From: DATMTS01 sp035564555
GTDB lineage: Bacteria > Actinomycetota > Actinomycetes > Actinomycetales > Microbacteriaceae
Reading direction: 5' to 3'
Length of the DNA: 64,000 nucleotides
Assembly (NCBI GenBank): GCA_035564555.1
Contig: DATMTS010000055.1
Location: 62,001 to 126,000 of the forward strand
Below the pieces are notes generated by a model, which worked only from the letters and a program-made list of their open reading frames with translations, did not search any database and was not told the DNA's origin. Position numbers and translations under genes: made by a program. Positions 34,733-43,006 of this stretch are shown piece after piece; position 1 is the first letter of the stretch, and each line of letters starts with the position of its first letter.

Positions 34733-35785
34733 TCAGCCCCGCGGCGGAGCGGTGGATTCGCGCACGATGAGCGAGGCCTCTATGGCGCCCGAATCGGCGG
34801 ACGCCTCGTCGTTCAGGCGTGCCAGCAAGGCTTGCATGCACCGTCGGCCCAACTCGGCGAAATCCTGGCGCACGGTCGTCAGCGGAGGCCAGAAGTGTCG
34901 GGCCTCTGGGATGTCGTCGAACCCGACGACGCTGATGTCCCCCGGCACGTCGAGCCCGGCGTCTCGGAACGCGTGGATCAGCCCGAGCGCCATCTGGTCG
35001 TTCGAGGAGAAGATCGCGGTGAAGTCACGGACCCGCACCAGTTCGCGTCCTGCCCGGTACCCGAAATCCGCGGTCCAATCGCCGAGAATCGGTGCGGTGG
35101 TGGGAACATCCTGCGCCCCCATCTCGTCGAGGAATCCCCGCATCCGGGCCTCCGCCTCGATCCAGTCCTGCGGTCCAGCAAGGTGGTAGATGTCTCGATG
35201 ACCCAGTTCGATCAGGTGCCGGGTGGCCAGCCGCGCTCCCGCCATCTGGTCCACCCACAACGAGCGGTCGGCGAGCCGGCCACTCGCCTGCATCGTGACG
35301 AAGGGAACCGAGATCGACATGTCGGCGATCGCATCGAACACGCGCACCTGGGGCGCGATCACCACGATCGCCTCCACCGCCTGAGCCAGGAGATGATCCA
35401 ACGCAGCCTCGATGGAGCCACGGTCGGTCGCCGCCAGGTTCGAGGTCGTGACGTAATAGCCCGCATCGCGAGCGGCATCCTCGATGGCATTGATGCTGCT
35501 GGCTGGGCCGTAGAACGAGCCGGACGCCGCCGCGAGAACACCGATGGTGCGCGACTTGCTCGTGACCAGAGCGCGCGCCGCCCGGTTGGGTCGGTACTGC
35601 AACTCCTGCATCACCTGCAGCACACGCTGCTTGGTGGATTCTCGAATGCTGGGGTGGTCGTTCAGCACTCGAGAAACGGTCTGGTACGAGACGCCGGCGA
35701 GCCGGGCGACGTCGCGAATGCTCGGGGCGCGGGTCTTCTGCGTCTCGGACGTGTCGGCTCCGCCTCCCCTTGACGGGCGCCGCAC
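34733..35785 (-). CDS. LacI family transcriptional regulator
   Basis: A 350-residue LacI-type repressor. The N-terminal helix-turn-helix and hinge are clear (SIRDVARLAGVSYQTVSRVLNDHPSIRESTKQRVLQVMQEL, about residues 22-62, then YRPNRAARAL). The core is a two-lobed sugar-binding domain with FSSNDQMALGLIHAFRDAGLDVPGDISVVGFDDIPEA, family signatures. It lies immediately upstream of and in the same direction as the araD-chvE-mmsAB operon. Operators sharing the ATGTGAC half lie before araD and before this gene, suggesting control of the operon and itself. The inducer is probably an arabinose-type sugar. Confidence 0.93.
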   Translation of the reverse strand: MRRPSRGGGADTSETQKTRAPSIRDVARLAGVSYQTVSRVLNDHPSIRESTKQRVLQVMQELQYRPNRAARALVTSKSRTIGVLAAASGSFYGPASSINAIEDAARDAGYYVTTSNLAATDRGSIEAALDHLLAQAVEAIVVIAPQVRVFDAIADMSISVPFVTMQASGRLADRSLWVDQMAGARLATRHLIELGHRDIYHLAGPQDWIEAEARMRGFLDEMGAQDVPTTAPILGDWTADFGYRAGRELVRVRDFTAIFSSNDQMALGLIHAFRDAGLDVPGDISVVGFDDIPEARHFWPPLTTVRQDFAELGRRCMQALLARLNDEASADSGAIEASLIVRESTAPPRG

Positions 35786-35836
35786 TGCTTCGCGCGCGCC
35801 GTGATCAGGTCAATTATGCCGGGTTGCGCGCGCCGG

Positions 35837-35851
35837 ATGTGACAGTCACAT
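35837..35851 (-). promoter_or_regulatory. Perfect 15-bp palindrome upstream of the LacI gene
   Basis: ATGTGAC-A-GTCACAT is perfectly palindromic, 52 bases before the LacI start and directly after the inhibitor-like gene's stop. It shares the ATGTGAC half with the araD-promoter operator. Autoregulation is the simplest reading. Confidence 0.6.
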
Positions 35852-36412
35852 TCACCTCATCGTTACCGAGTTGGCGCGGTCGTTCATCGTGCCCAGACTC
35901 GTGGCACTGGTCGTGTAGCCGTACGAGGATCCGCTGTAGTCGGTTCCCTGCCAGAGTTTCGTGCTGCAACTCGAGAAGCTCTTGAACGAGCTCACGCGCC
36001 CGGACCACCCCACATCGCCGAGCGGCCCGAAATACCAGGTGCCGCCGGTGCAACCACTCGAGTTGGTGATCTGAAAGAACGACCCGCCATAGTCGACATC
36101 GTCGAAGAGCTGTGTCTGCACGTACGTGGTCAGCGCCCCATCGGGCACCGCCGCGCTGCGCACGGTGACGCCCCTGGCGCCGCTTGGAACGACCACCCGC
36201 ACGTGCTGGCGCTCCAGCACCGCCTTGTTAAGATCCTCACCGGCATTCACGCACACCAACGATTTCGTTCCCAGGTCGTAAGAACACGACCGACCGGCCG
36301 ACGTCGCGCCATCGGCCACACCGGCGCCTGCCAGGAGCGACCCCGAAAGCGCCGCGATGCTCACCACGGATGCGAGCAGACGGCGCACCGAGAGGGACGT
36401 TCTGAATGCCAT
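35852..36412 (-). CDS. Secreted protein resembling peptidase inhibitor I36 / beta-gamma-crystallin fold
   Basis: A 186-residue protein with a clear signal peptide (about residues 1-36: basic MAFRTSLSVRR, hydrophobic core, ADGA cleavage region). The mature part contains six cysteines and two aromatic-rich units, QLFDDVDYGGSFFQITNSSGCTGG and CSTKLWQGTDYSGSSYGYT, resembling the beta/gamma-crystallin-like Greek key pairs of SMPI-type metalloprotease inhibitors (family I36). That resemblance is by eye. GGGGAGAAG lies close to the ATG at 36412. It is divergent from an ECF sigma gene, with 136 bp between them. It may guard the cell surface from proteases or simply bind calcium. Confidence 0.6.
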   Translation of the reverse strand: MAFRTSLSVRRLLASVVSIAALSGSLLAGAGVADGATSAGRSCSYDLGTKSLVCVNAGEDLNKAVLERQHVRVVVPSGARGVTVRSAAVPDGALTTYVQTQLFDDVDYGGSFFQITNSSGCTGGTWYFGPLGDVGWSGRVSSFKSFSSCSTKLWQGTDYSGSSYGYTTSATSLGTMNDRANSVTMR

Positions 36413-36446
36413 TGGACTTCTCCCCAGAAGTTGATCGGCTCCGGCT

Positions 36447-36461
36447 GCCTGCCGGGCAGGC
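36447..36461. promoter_or_regulatory. Perfect 15-bp palindrome in the inhibitor/sigma intergenic region
   Basis: GCCTGCC-G-GGCAGGC lies between the divergent inhibitor-like and ECF sigma genes. A TGTGCC-N5-GGCACA dyad (36522-36538) whose loop includes GGGGAGG sits 11 bases before the sigma ATG. Either may be an operator; the second could mask a ribosome site. Confidence 0.45.
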
Positions 36462-36548
36462 TCATTCTGTCTCCGCCGCACCGATGTCACAAGCGCAGGC
36501 CGATGCACGCGGTTGAGAGGATGTGCCGGGGAGGCACACTTCCTAGAT

Positions 36549-37157
36549 ATGAGCGACTTGGCCAACGCCGCAGCCGCGATCAATGCGGGCGATGGATCCG
36601 ATCAGTCGGATCTCGCATTGCTGCGCGACCTCGCGCGCGGAAGCAAGCCGGCACTGGGGCGGCTCCACGACCGGCACAGCCGGGTCGTCTACGCCTACAT
36701 CGCTGCCCGTCTGGACAGCCGCGAAGACGTCGAGGAGATCAGCCAAGATGTCTTCGTGACGCTGTGGCGCAAGCGCGCCACGGTCGCACTGGTCGGGGAG
36801 TCCGCTCTTCCCTGGCTCCTTGTCACCGGTCGCAACCTGATCGCCAACCGACGCCGGGCACTGCAGGTTCACGCGAAGCGACGTAGTGACAGATCGTTCG
36901 ACGAGGCGGTGCCCGACCCGCAACCCGGGCCGGACGAGCTCGTCGAGCGCTCCCAACTGCTCGCCTACGTGGAGTCGGCGGCCGCGCGGCTGACCGAACC
37001 CGATCGAACGGTGTTCGAGCTGTGCATCCGAGACGGCCATAGCTACGAGCACGCCGCAACGGCCGCGGGCATCAGCGCGGGTGCGGTGCGCAACCGGCTC
37101 TCCCGTCTGCGCAGCCGACTGCGCAGCGAATTGCACACCCTCAGGGGGAACTCATGA
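36549..37157 (+). CDS. ECF-type RNA polymerase sigma factor
   Basis: A 202-residue extracytoplasmic-function sigma factor. Region 2 (RVVYAYIAARLDSREDVEEISQDVFVTLWRK, about 57-88) binds core polymerase and the -10. A short linker follows, then region 4 with a C-terminal helix-turn-helix (HSYEHAATAAGISAGAVRNRLSRLRSRL). The ATG at 36549 has GGGGAGG 14 bases upstream, rather far. The stop overlaps the start of the downstream membrane protein by 4 bases, the usual layout for sigma and anti-sigma genes. The signal and regulon cannot be read here. Confidence 0.9.
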   Translation: MSDLANAAAAINAGDGSDQSDLALLRDLARGSKPALGRLHDRHSRVVYAYIAARLDSREDVEEISQDVFVTLWRKRATVALVGESALPWLLVTGRNLIANRRRALQVHAKRRSDRSFDEAVPDPQPGPDELVERSQLLAYVESAAARLTEPDRTVFELCIRDGHSYEHAATAAGISAGAVRNRLSRLRSRLRSELHTLRGNS

Positions 37158-37660
37158 CCGACCAGGGGCTTCTGCCGGACGCCCGGCATTTCGAACAGAG
37201 CAAGCACCGTCTCTTCGAAGCGATCGCTGTAGATGACCGGCGCACCACGCGTCGCCACCGCCTGATCGCGCTCGGCGTTGCGGCGGCTCTGGTCTCCGGC
37301 ACGACCGCCGGAGCGTACGCCATCGCGCAGGCCTCACAGGGCCAGATCAACTACCTCACCGATTGCTATGCCGCCGCCGACAAGCACGCGCGCCACGGAA
37401 CATCCGTCTATGCGCCCGGCGACCGCAACGACCCGACGCCGACTCCGTTGCGACAGCGCATCGAACTGGCCGAAGGCATGTGCGCCGCCACGTGGCGAAT
37501 CGGCACGTTCTCACCCGGTGGCGGCACGAACGATCGGGATTTTCCCGTACCGAACCTGGAGACCTGCGAGCTGCCAGACGGCCGCCTGGCAGTGTTCCCC
37601 TCCGACCTGGCCGTGAACGAGCTGTGCTCGCGTCTCGGCCTCACGATTCCGCATGAGTGA
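37154..37660 (+). CDS. Putative anti-sigma membrane protein, no ZAS motif
   Basis: A 168-residue protein with a cytosolic N-terminus of about 36 residues, one membrane helix (about 37-59, LIALGVAAALVSGTTAGAYAIA) and an external domain with four cysteines (71, 110, 138, 158). Translation is coupled to the ECF sigma gene by an ATGA overlap, and the topology is that of an anti-sigma factor. The usual zinc anti-sigma motif (HxxxCxxC) is absent, and the N-terminal part is short for an ASD. The external Cys residues could form two disulfides and sense redox or a ligand. The function is inferred from context, not homology. Confidence 0.6.
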   Translation: MTDQGLLPDARHFEQSKHRLFEAIAVDDRRTTRRHRLIALGVAAALVSGTTAGAYAIAQASQGQINYLTDCYAAADKHARHGTSVYAPGDRNDPTPTPLRQRIELAEGMCAATWRIGTFSPGGGTNDRDFPVPNLETCELPDGRLAVFPSDLAVNELCSRLGLTIPHE

Positions 37661-37691
37661 CACGGGGAACATCGCCGTGCGGAACATGGGC

Positions 37692-37736
37692 GGTGCCCGC
37701 CGCACAAGCGCCTGGGGAGGGGCAGCGGCGGGCACC
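37692..37736 (+). terminator. 12-bp perfect inverted repeat after the anti-sigma gene
   Basis: GGTGCCCGCCGC (37692-37703) and GCGGCGGGCACC (37725-37736) pair perfectly across 21 bases, 31 bases after the anti-sigma stop. A second ACCGGC-tgcac-GCCGGT stem follows (about 37764-37780). They may terminate the sigma operon or fold the leader of the small peptide gene. Confidence 0.55.
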
Positions 37737-37810
37737 TACCGACCCGAGGTAATCAGAACCGGGACCGGCTGCACGCCGGTGCGGCACAGGATGCAAATAG
37801 AGGAGATGCG

Positions 37811-37909
37811 ATGAACGCACCGATCGACCCGGCCGCGCTGGAACTGCCGCCTACCGAACCCGTCGACATCACGGAGCTGCTCGAGAAGGCGCTCGCGGAA
37901 GGCCGCTGA
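37811..37909 (+). CDS. 32-residue acidic peptide downstream of the sigma/anti-sigma pair
   Basis: A 32-codon gene from ATG 37811 to TGA 37909 with a strong AGGAG ribosome site 5 bases upstream, standing alone 150 bases after the anti-sigma gene. The peptide is acidic and helical: a Pro-rich N-terminal half (ALELPPTEP) then DITELLEKALAEGR. No signal peptide, cysteine or membrane segment is visible. It is not recognised. Its own ribosome site and two hairpins in the leader support expression; a stress peptide or a precursor leader is conceivable but unsupported. It could also be chance. Confidence 0.4.
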   Translation: MNAPIDPAALELPPTEPVDITELLEKALAEGR

Positions 37910-37949
37910 CCGCCGGTCCGGCCACTCGCGGATTCAGGCCTCCGCAGTT

Positions 37950-38624
37950 CTAGTCCTGGTCGGGCAACAGGTTCGCCACGAGCATCCTGGCCACGAAGCC
38001 ACCATACTTCTCGGCGCTCCAGCCACGCTTCAGCACCAGGCTCTCGTAGAGTCCGACGGAGGTGCTGGCGACCATCACGTCGGCGGCTTCTTCAGCCGAC
38101 AGGTCAGCGCGCAAGAGTCCCCTGGCCACGACCCGCCTAGCGTTGTGCAGCATCCGGCGATACTGCGCGTCCTCGACCTCGCGCAGCAGTGCCTCCATGT
38201 CTGCATCGCCGCTGGCGGCGGCATCCCGGATGAGCAGGATGATGGGCGCGCCGAGCGGAGCGATCTCGGTCACGAAGCGGCCGAACCGCTGCATGAGCTC
38301 ACGACCGTCGGTGGCGACTTCTTGCGCGCGGTCAGAGCGCTCCTCGGCCGGCGCGTCGCCCGCGCCGAGAAGACTCTGCTCCTGGATCGCGCGAACCAGA
38401 CCCGCCTTTCCCCCGAAGTTCTTGTAGACGGACTCGGACGAGACACCGGCTGCCTGGGCGATCGTCGCGACCGTGGTAGCGGCGTATCCCGCGGACAGGA
38501 ACAGTTCACGAGCCCGCGCCAGCACCCGCAGCCTCGATTGCTCGGCCGCCTCGCGACGTCGCCGGCTGTTGTAGGAGCGGGGGCTACGGTCTGGATGCCG
38601 CGACTCATCGATAGGGGAGGTCAC
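37950..38624 (-). CDS. TetR family transcriptional regulator
   Basis: A 224-residue regulator with an Arg-rich N-terminal tail and the TetR helix-turn-helix (ATTVATIAQAAGVSSESVYKNFGGKAGLV, about residues 48-76). The large C-terminal domain has a TetR_C-like ligand pocket. It starts at GTG 38624, with GGAG about 9 bases upstream. It is divergent from the NTF2-like/NmrA-like pair, and the 98-bp gap holds a palindromic operator. It most likely represses that pair. Confidence 0.9.
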   Translation of the reverse strand: MTSPIDESRHPDRSPRSYNSRRRREAAEQSRLRVLARARELFLSAGYAATTVATIAQAAGVSSESVYKNFGGKAGLVRAIQEQSLLGAGDAPAEERSDRAQEVATDGRELMQRFGRFVTEIAPLGAPIILLIRDAAASGDADMEALLREVEDAQYRRMLHNARRVVARGLLRADLSAEEAADVMVASTSVGLYESLVLKRGWSAEKYGGFVARMLVANLLPDQD

Positions 38625-38647
38625 CGCACTGGACTCCTTCCCAAAAT

Positions 38648-38670
38648 TTGATTACAGTTGACTGTATCAA
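38648..38670. promoter_or_regulatory. Candidate TetR operator
   Basis: TACAGT-TG-ACTGTA (38653-38666) is perfectly palindromic in its arms, and flanking TTGAT and ATCAA nearly extend it (one extra T on the left). It lies 24 bases from the TetR start and 53 from the divergent NTF2-like gene. Confidence 0.7.
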
Positions 38671-38722
38671 ATGGCGTAGCAGCCCTTCCGCCTCCCGCGA
38701 CGGACGGCATAGGGAGCAGTTC

Positions 38723-39175
38723 ATGGACGTCTCATCAGGAATCGACCTCCTTCCCGACGGACCGGTACGGCGCCTGGTCGCCGCCACGAGTCGGCGCGAC
38801 GTGACGGAGATGGTGTCGCAGTTCGCCCCGGACTACGAGAACGTCACTCCCGCGCATCCCCGGCGCGGATTCCGAGGCGCGGCCCAGGTGGGTAAGAACT
38901 GGTCCGCACTGTTCGGTGGACTCCGAGACCTGGAACTCACCGTGCACGATGCCACCACCGGACCGGACAGCCGGGTGTGGATGGAGTGGAGCACCGCGGG
39001 AACGCGTGCCGACGGCTCGATCAGCGCCGCAACCGGCGTGGTCATCTTCACGGTGCGCGGTGACAGCATCGCGTCAGCGCGGTTCTACGTCGAGCCGATC
39101 GAGCAGCACTCCGGCGACGTGGACGATGCGATCCGCGTCGCGGTGCGAGGAGTGGATCCGGGGGAGGCGCCGTGA
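38723..39175 (+). CDS. SnoaL/NTF2-like protein
   Basis: A 150-residue cytosolic protein with the cone-like NTF2 pattern: an N-terminal helix pair (PVRRLVAATSRRDVTEMVSQFAPDYENVTPAHP), then RGFRGAAQVGKNWSALFGGL and strands such as DSRVWMEWSTAGTR and ISAATGVVIFTVRGDSIASARFYVEPI. This group includes SnoaL-like polyketide cyclases, isomerases and many ligand binders, so a precise activity is not claimed. AGGGAG lies 6 bases before the ATG at 38723. Its stop overlaps the NmrA-like gene start by 4 bases. Confidence 0.75.
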   Translation: MDVSSGIDLLPDGPVRRLVAATSRRDVTEMVSQFAPDYENVTPAHPRRGFRGAAQVGKNWSALFGGLRDLELTVHDATTGPDSRVWMEWSTAGTRADGSISAATGVVIFTVRGDSIASARFYVEPIEQHSGDVDDAIRVAVRGVDPGEAP

Positions 39176-40053
39176 TCCTCGTCGTGGGCGGCACGGGTCG
39201 GCTCGGCAGCACGGTCGTGCCCATGCTGGTCTCCGCCGGGCACCGCGTGCGCGTTCTCGCACGCGGTGTATCCCAGCCGTTGCCCGTCGGCGACGACGTC
39301 GAGATCGTGGTCGGCGACCTCGGCTCAGAAGCGGACTGCAGGAAGGCCGTGGCCGGCTGCGCGCACGTCGTGTTCGCGGCATCCGGGTTCGGCATCAAAG
39401 GGGAAGATCCTCGTATCGTCGACCGCGATGGCGCCATCCGACTCGTGCAGGCTGCCGGCGCGGCCGGAGTCGAGCACCTCGTCATGATGTCGATGCATGG
39501 GGCTTCGCCCGACGGGCCCATCGAGTATCTGCGGTGCAAGGCGGCGGCCGAGAATGCCCTGCGCGGCTCTGGCGTCGGATGGACGGTCATCAGGATCGGC
39601 GCGATCCTCGAGCAGCGACTCGCGGTCGTGACGGCCCCGTTCGATGGCAGGGGCGCCGTTCTCGTGTTCGGGTCGGGAACCGTTCCGGTGACGTTCACCT
39701 CGGCACGCGACGCCGCAGCACTGATCGTGCGCGCGTTCTCAGACGGCGCGCTCGGCAACCGCATCATCGAGTGGGGCACCGAGACGCACACCGGCAACGA
39801 ACTCGCCGGAGCCGCCCTCGCTCGACTCGGGCACGGCTCGGTGCGCCGCATCCCCCGCACCGCCCAACGCATCCTTTCCGTCGCGGCGAGACCGTTCTCG
39901 CCATTCCTCGCCCGGCTCGCCGAGGCGAGCGTGTGGGAGGAATCCGGCGCGGCCGCCTTCGAATTCGACGACGCGCGGGATGAATTCCCTGACATCCCGG
40001 TCACGGGCCTGGCGGCCGTGCTCGACGACGATCAGTCGTGGAGGAAGAGGTAG
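39172..40053 (+). CDS. NmrA-like NAD(P)-binding protein
   Basis: A 293-residue atypical SDR of the NmrA/NAD(P)H-binding type: MILVVGGTGRLGSTVV gives the GGTGxxG Rossmann motif and LARGVSQPLP follows strand 2. There is no classical YxxxK catalytic pair, so it may be a redox sensor or a reductase with a changed site. It is coupled by a GTGA overlap to the NTF2-like gene and shares its TetR control. The last 22 bases overlap the convergent GT39-like gene. Confidence 0.85.
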   Translation: MILVVGGTGRLGSTVVPMLVSAGHRVRVLARGVSQPLPVGDDVEIVVGDLGSEADCRKAVAGCAHVVFAASGFGIKGEDPRIVDRDGAIRLVQAAGAAGVEHLVMMSMHGASPDGPIEYLRCKAAAENALRGSGVGWTVIRIGAILEQRLAVVTAPFDGRGAVLVFGSGTVPVTFTSARDAAALIVRAFSDGALGNRIIEWGTETHTGNELAGAALARLGHGSVRRIPRTAQRILSVAARPFSPFLARLAEASVWEESGAAAFEFDDARDEFPDIPVTGLAAVLDDDQSWRKR

Positions 40054-41678
40054 ACGTCGATGCCGGCATAGTCCCGCTCGGTGACGCGGTGGAACGACGA
40101 CTCGACGGCGCGCCGTTCCATCGTCAGGCGTGGCGAGACGTTGCTCGAGCTCGTCATCGAACCGAGGACCCAGAGCCGGCGCGACCGCCGGATGCGCGCG
40201 AGGATCGTGGCACGGGGTGCGGCCACGCCGTAGAACTCCGCGGCTCGCTCCGGCGACTGCGAGAGCGCGATGTCAGTGACGGCACCGAAATCGTCGGGAT
40301 ACCCGAGCTGTGCGAGTCCCGCGGCGAGCGGGATGTAGAGCACGGCATCGCCTGGTCGCGCGTCGGCCGCGACGAACGCGGCTGCCGCGCTCAGGTTCTG
40401 CAGTCGCCCTTGCGCCGTGCGCTGGGAGATCTGCAGCGGCAGCCCGGCCACGAAGAGACACGCGATGAGAAGTCCGGCGATGAACTGCGGCACCCATTCG
40501 GCTCGCCAGGGTCGAATCGCGCCGGCGACGAGGTCTCCGAGCCGACAGGCGCCTGCAGCCGCGAGCAGCGCGGCTCCGGCCGTGCTGTACAGCACGTAGC
40601 GAACGCCGCCGTAGAGCGGCACCGCGAGCATCGACTCGAGAATCAGGATGCTGCCGGGCACCGCCAGCAGCGGCACCGATAAGGCGACGAGGGTGATCCG
40701 TTCGGGACGCGACCGGGAGGCCCATCGCGCGACCGGCAGCATCCCCGCAACGATCAGCACGCTCGTCATCACGATGCAGAGCGGCAGCGGACCGAGCAGG
40801 TTGACCGTCAGGTCGACGAACGAGGCCGGCGTGGCTCGAGGCACCCACGACAGCGCCGAGTCCTCGGCATGGCTGATCAGGATGAGCGGCACGAGGGCGA
40901 GGACCGCGCACGCGGCCGCGATGCAGAAGCGTCGCCAGAGCTTCCGGTCGGCGCGCGACCAGGCGAGCGTCACCGCGTGTGCGGCCACCGCGAGAACGGT
41001 GAACTCGTGCAGGTAACCGGCGACCACGACCAGCGCCGCATAGCCGACCCAGTGCATCCTTCGGCCCGAGCCGGCGCGCTCACGCTGCACCGCCACGACG
41101 AGAGCAGCGGATGCCGCCAGCACGAGAGCAAGGTCGATCGCGTAGGAGCGCCCCTCTTGCGCCGTGCCGTTCACCACGGTCAGCGACACGAACGCGCCTC
41201 CGGCGGCGGTGGCGATGGCTCGCGACCCGGTGAGACGATGGCCGAGGTACGTCAGCAGCAACGCCGCGATGCACGCGCCCAGCACGGACGGGATGCGCAA
41301 CACGACCTCGTTCGCGCCGAACGCCAGGATGCCGCGCATCATCAGGTAGTAAATGCCGTGCACCGCGTCGACGTGCGAGAGCAGCCGCCAGAAGGTGGCG
41401 ATGGGCAGTCGCGCAGCCCAGTACGTCGCCGCTTCGGTGCCGAACATCGAACCGCGATCCAGACCCCACACGCCGAGCACCAACATGGCGAGCGGTGGCA
41501 GAGCGAAGGGCCAGAAGCGGGGTAGCCGCAGGAAACCCGCGCGGGATTGCGATGGTGCGCGAGTCGGGGTCGGTTCGCGCGCCGGTATCGGTGCGTGTGC
41601 CGGTGTCGATGGGTGTGCCGGTGTGCGTGCCGGTGCCGCGACGCGCGCAACCACGTGCTCGTCGGTCTGCGCGGTCAT
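40032..41678 (-). CDS. GT39-like membrane glycosyltransferase (copy 1)
   Basis: A 548-residue polytopic protein (about 10-11 hydrophobic segments after an unusually Pro/Ala/Thr-rich N-terminus with repeated TPAH-, PAR- and PTR-type units, residues 15-45). It is a paralogue of the gene at 59101: both share HVDAVHGxYYL and nearby segments of the first luminal loop. GT-C glycosyltransferases of this class transfer sugar from polyprenyl-phosphate donors to surface molecules. The acidic motif after the first helix, usually DE, is GTEAATYW here (Thr81-Glu82), while copy 2 has GDEAAS. Acceptor unknown. Confidence 0.8.
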   Translation of the reverse strand: MTAQTDEHVVARVAAPARTPAHPSTPAHAPIPAREPTPTRAPSQSRAGFLRLPRFWPFALPPLAMLVLGVWGLDRGSMFGTEAATYWAARLPIATFWRLLSHVDAVHGIYYLMMRGILAFGANEVVLRIPSVLGACIAALLLTYLGHRLTGSRAIATAAGGAFVSLTVVNGTAQEGRSYAIDLALVLAASAALVVAVQRERAGSGRRMHWVGYAALVVVAGYLHEFTVLAVAAHAVTLAWSRADRKLWRRFCIAAACAVLALVPLILISHAEDSALSWVPRATPASFVDLTVNLLGPLPLCIVMTSVLIVAGMLPVARWASRSRPERITLVALSVPLLAVPGSILILESMLAVPLYGGVRYVLYSTAGAALLAAAGACRLGDLVAGAIRPWRAEWVPQFIAGLLIACLFVAGLPLQISQRTAQGRLQNLSAAAAFVAADARPGDAVLYIPLAAGLAQLGYPDDFGAVTDIALSQSPERAAEFYGVAAPRATILARIRRSRRLWVLGSMTSSSNVSPRLTMERRAVESSFHRVTERDYAGIDVYLFLHD

Positions 41679-41752
41679 GTCGTGGCTCCGTCCCGGGAGG
41701 GATCGCCGGATTGGCGCCGCTCACGCTACCGAGGCCGACTCGGCAATCACGT

Positions 41753-41775
41753 TCAGACGGTTCCCATTCGTCTGA
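41753..41775 (-). promoter_or_regulatory. TCAGACG/CGTCTGA inverted repeat upstream of GT39 copy 1
   Basis: TCAGACG (41753-41759) and CGTCTGA (41769-41775) form a perfect 7-bp inverted repeat, 75 bases upstream of the gene start. A further GTTCAG lies at 41782-41787. The TCAGAC core is shared with the palindrome before GT39 copy 2 (58973-58992). Confidence 0.55.
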
Positions 41776-41857
41776 GGATTCGTTCAGGATTGAATCCGCC
41801 GAATGCGCCGATCCAGCGCACCAGCACCGAATGCGCGCCCGGGTTCGATGATTGGTT

Positions 41858-42904
41858 CTACGCGCTCGGCTTTACACGGTCATCGGTCGGCTCGCGAATG
41901 ATGACGACCGCCTTCAACGAGGCCGGATCGCGTCGAGCCAACGTGAGCGCGCGCTCCGTGTCGGCGAGCGAGAAGCGGTGGGTGATGATCGCATCCACGT
42001 CGACGCCGCCAGACGCGATCAGGTCGAGAGCAGTCGGGTAGGTGTTCGCATACCGGAAGATTCCGGATATCGAGAGCTCTCGACTCTGGATCACCGACAC
42101 GTCGAGCGCGACGGTGTCGGACCCCATGCCGATCAACACGGCGCGCCCGGCAGGTCGCAATCGACGGATTCCGTCTTGCAGTGCCCGAGCGGCACCTGAG
42201 CACTCGAGCAGTACGTCGAATGTTCCGGCGATCGGTTGGCACGCATCCTGGGCGATGAAGCCGAGTTGCTCGGCGATCGAGAGCCGGAATCCGCTCACGT
42301 CGGTCACGGTGACGCTCGCGGCCCCGAAGGCGCGCGCGACTTGCGCAGCGAAGAGACCGATCGGTCCTGCTCCGGTGACCAGAACGTCGTCGCCGACGCT
42401 CACCCCCGCCTTGCGGCAGGCCCACACCGCGACAGACACCGGTTCTGCCATCGCCGCGCGCTCGACATCCAGTGAACCTGGCACGGGATGCGCGAAAGAG
42501 GCATCGATCGCCACGAACCGCGTGATGGAACCATCCACGGGCGGCGTTGCGAAGAAGCGCACGGCGGGGCAGAGGTTGTACCTGCCTTGCAGGCATTCTT
42601 CACAGACCCGGTCGGGAACGCCGGGCTCGATCGCGACGAGTTGCCCCAGGCGGCCCCTATCGACACCGGCGCCGACCTCGACGATCGTTCCGGCGGATTC
42701 GTGCCCGATGATCATCGGCGCCTGCACGATGAAGTCGCCGATTCGCCCGTGTTCGTAATAGTGCACATCGGATCCGCAGATGCCGACGGCGCCGACTTCG
42801 ACGATCACCTCGTGTTCGCTCGGAGCCGGGTGCGGCCGGGCTTCGATCCTGAGATCGCCCGGCGCATACAGCACCGCACTCGTGTTCAGCACGTTTTGTG
42901 ACAT
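41858..42904 (-). CDS. Zinc-dependent polyol/sorbitol-type dehydrogenase
   Basis: A 348-residue medium-chain dehydrogenase of the sorbitol/xylitol dehydrogenase group. Catalytic zinc ligands are the Cys in VGICGSDVHYYEHG and the His-Glu pair in IIGHESAG. Structural-zinc region RVCEECLQGRYNLC shows only three of the usual four Cys, seen in sorbitol dehydrogenases. The Rossmann motif is VTGAGPIGLFAA. It would oxidise a polyol with NAD+ to a ketose. It is the last gene of the ABC operon beginning with the SDR at 47075, 102 bases after the second permease. Confidence 0.87.
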   Translation of the reverse strand: MSQNVLNTSAVLYAPGDLRIEARPHPAPSEHEVIVEVGAVGICGSDVHYYEHGRIGDFIVQAPMIIGHESAGTIVEVGAGVDRGRLGQLVAIEPGVPDRVCEECLQGRYNLCPAVRFFATPPVDGSITRFVAIDASFAHPVPGSLDVERAAMAEPVSVAVWACRKAGVSVGDDVLVTGAGPIGLFAAQVARAFGAASVTVTDVSGFRLSIAEQLGFIAQDACQPIAGTFDVLLECSGAARALQDGIRRLRPAGRAVLIGMGSDTVALDVSVIQSRELSISGIFRYANTYPTALDLIASGGVDVDAIITHRFSLADTERALTLARRDPASLKAVVIIREPTDDRVKPSA

Positions 42905-43006
42905 GGCGTCTTCTCTTCTCGTTCATTCGCGCGGCAGTACGTGTTGATCCGCGCAGGATGCGTTCGATCGCGCCGGATGCGCAGTCGATCAGTTGGGACG
43001 GAGTGC

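Noticed and set aside
35837..35851. CRP-type site (TGTGA-N6-TCACA)
   Set aside because: The spacing between TGTGA and TCACA is 3, not 6; it fits a LacI-family half-site better.
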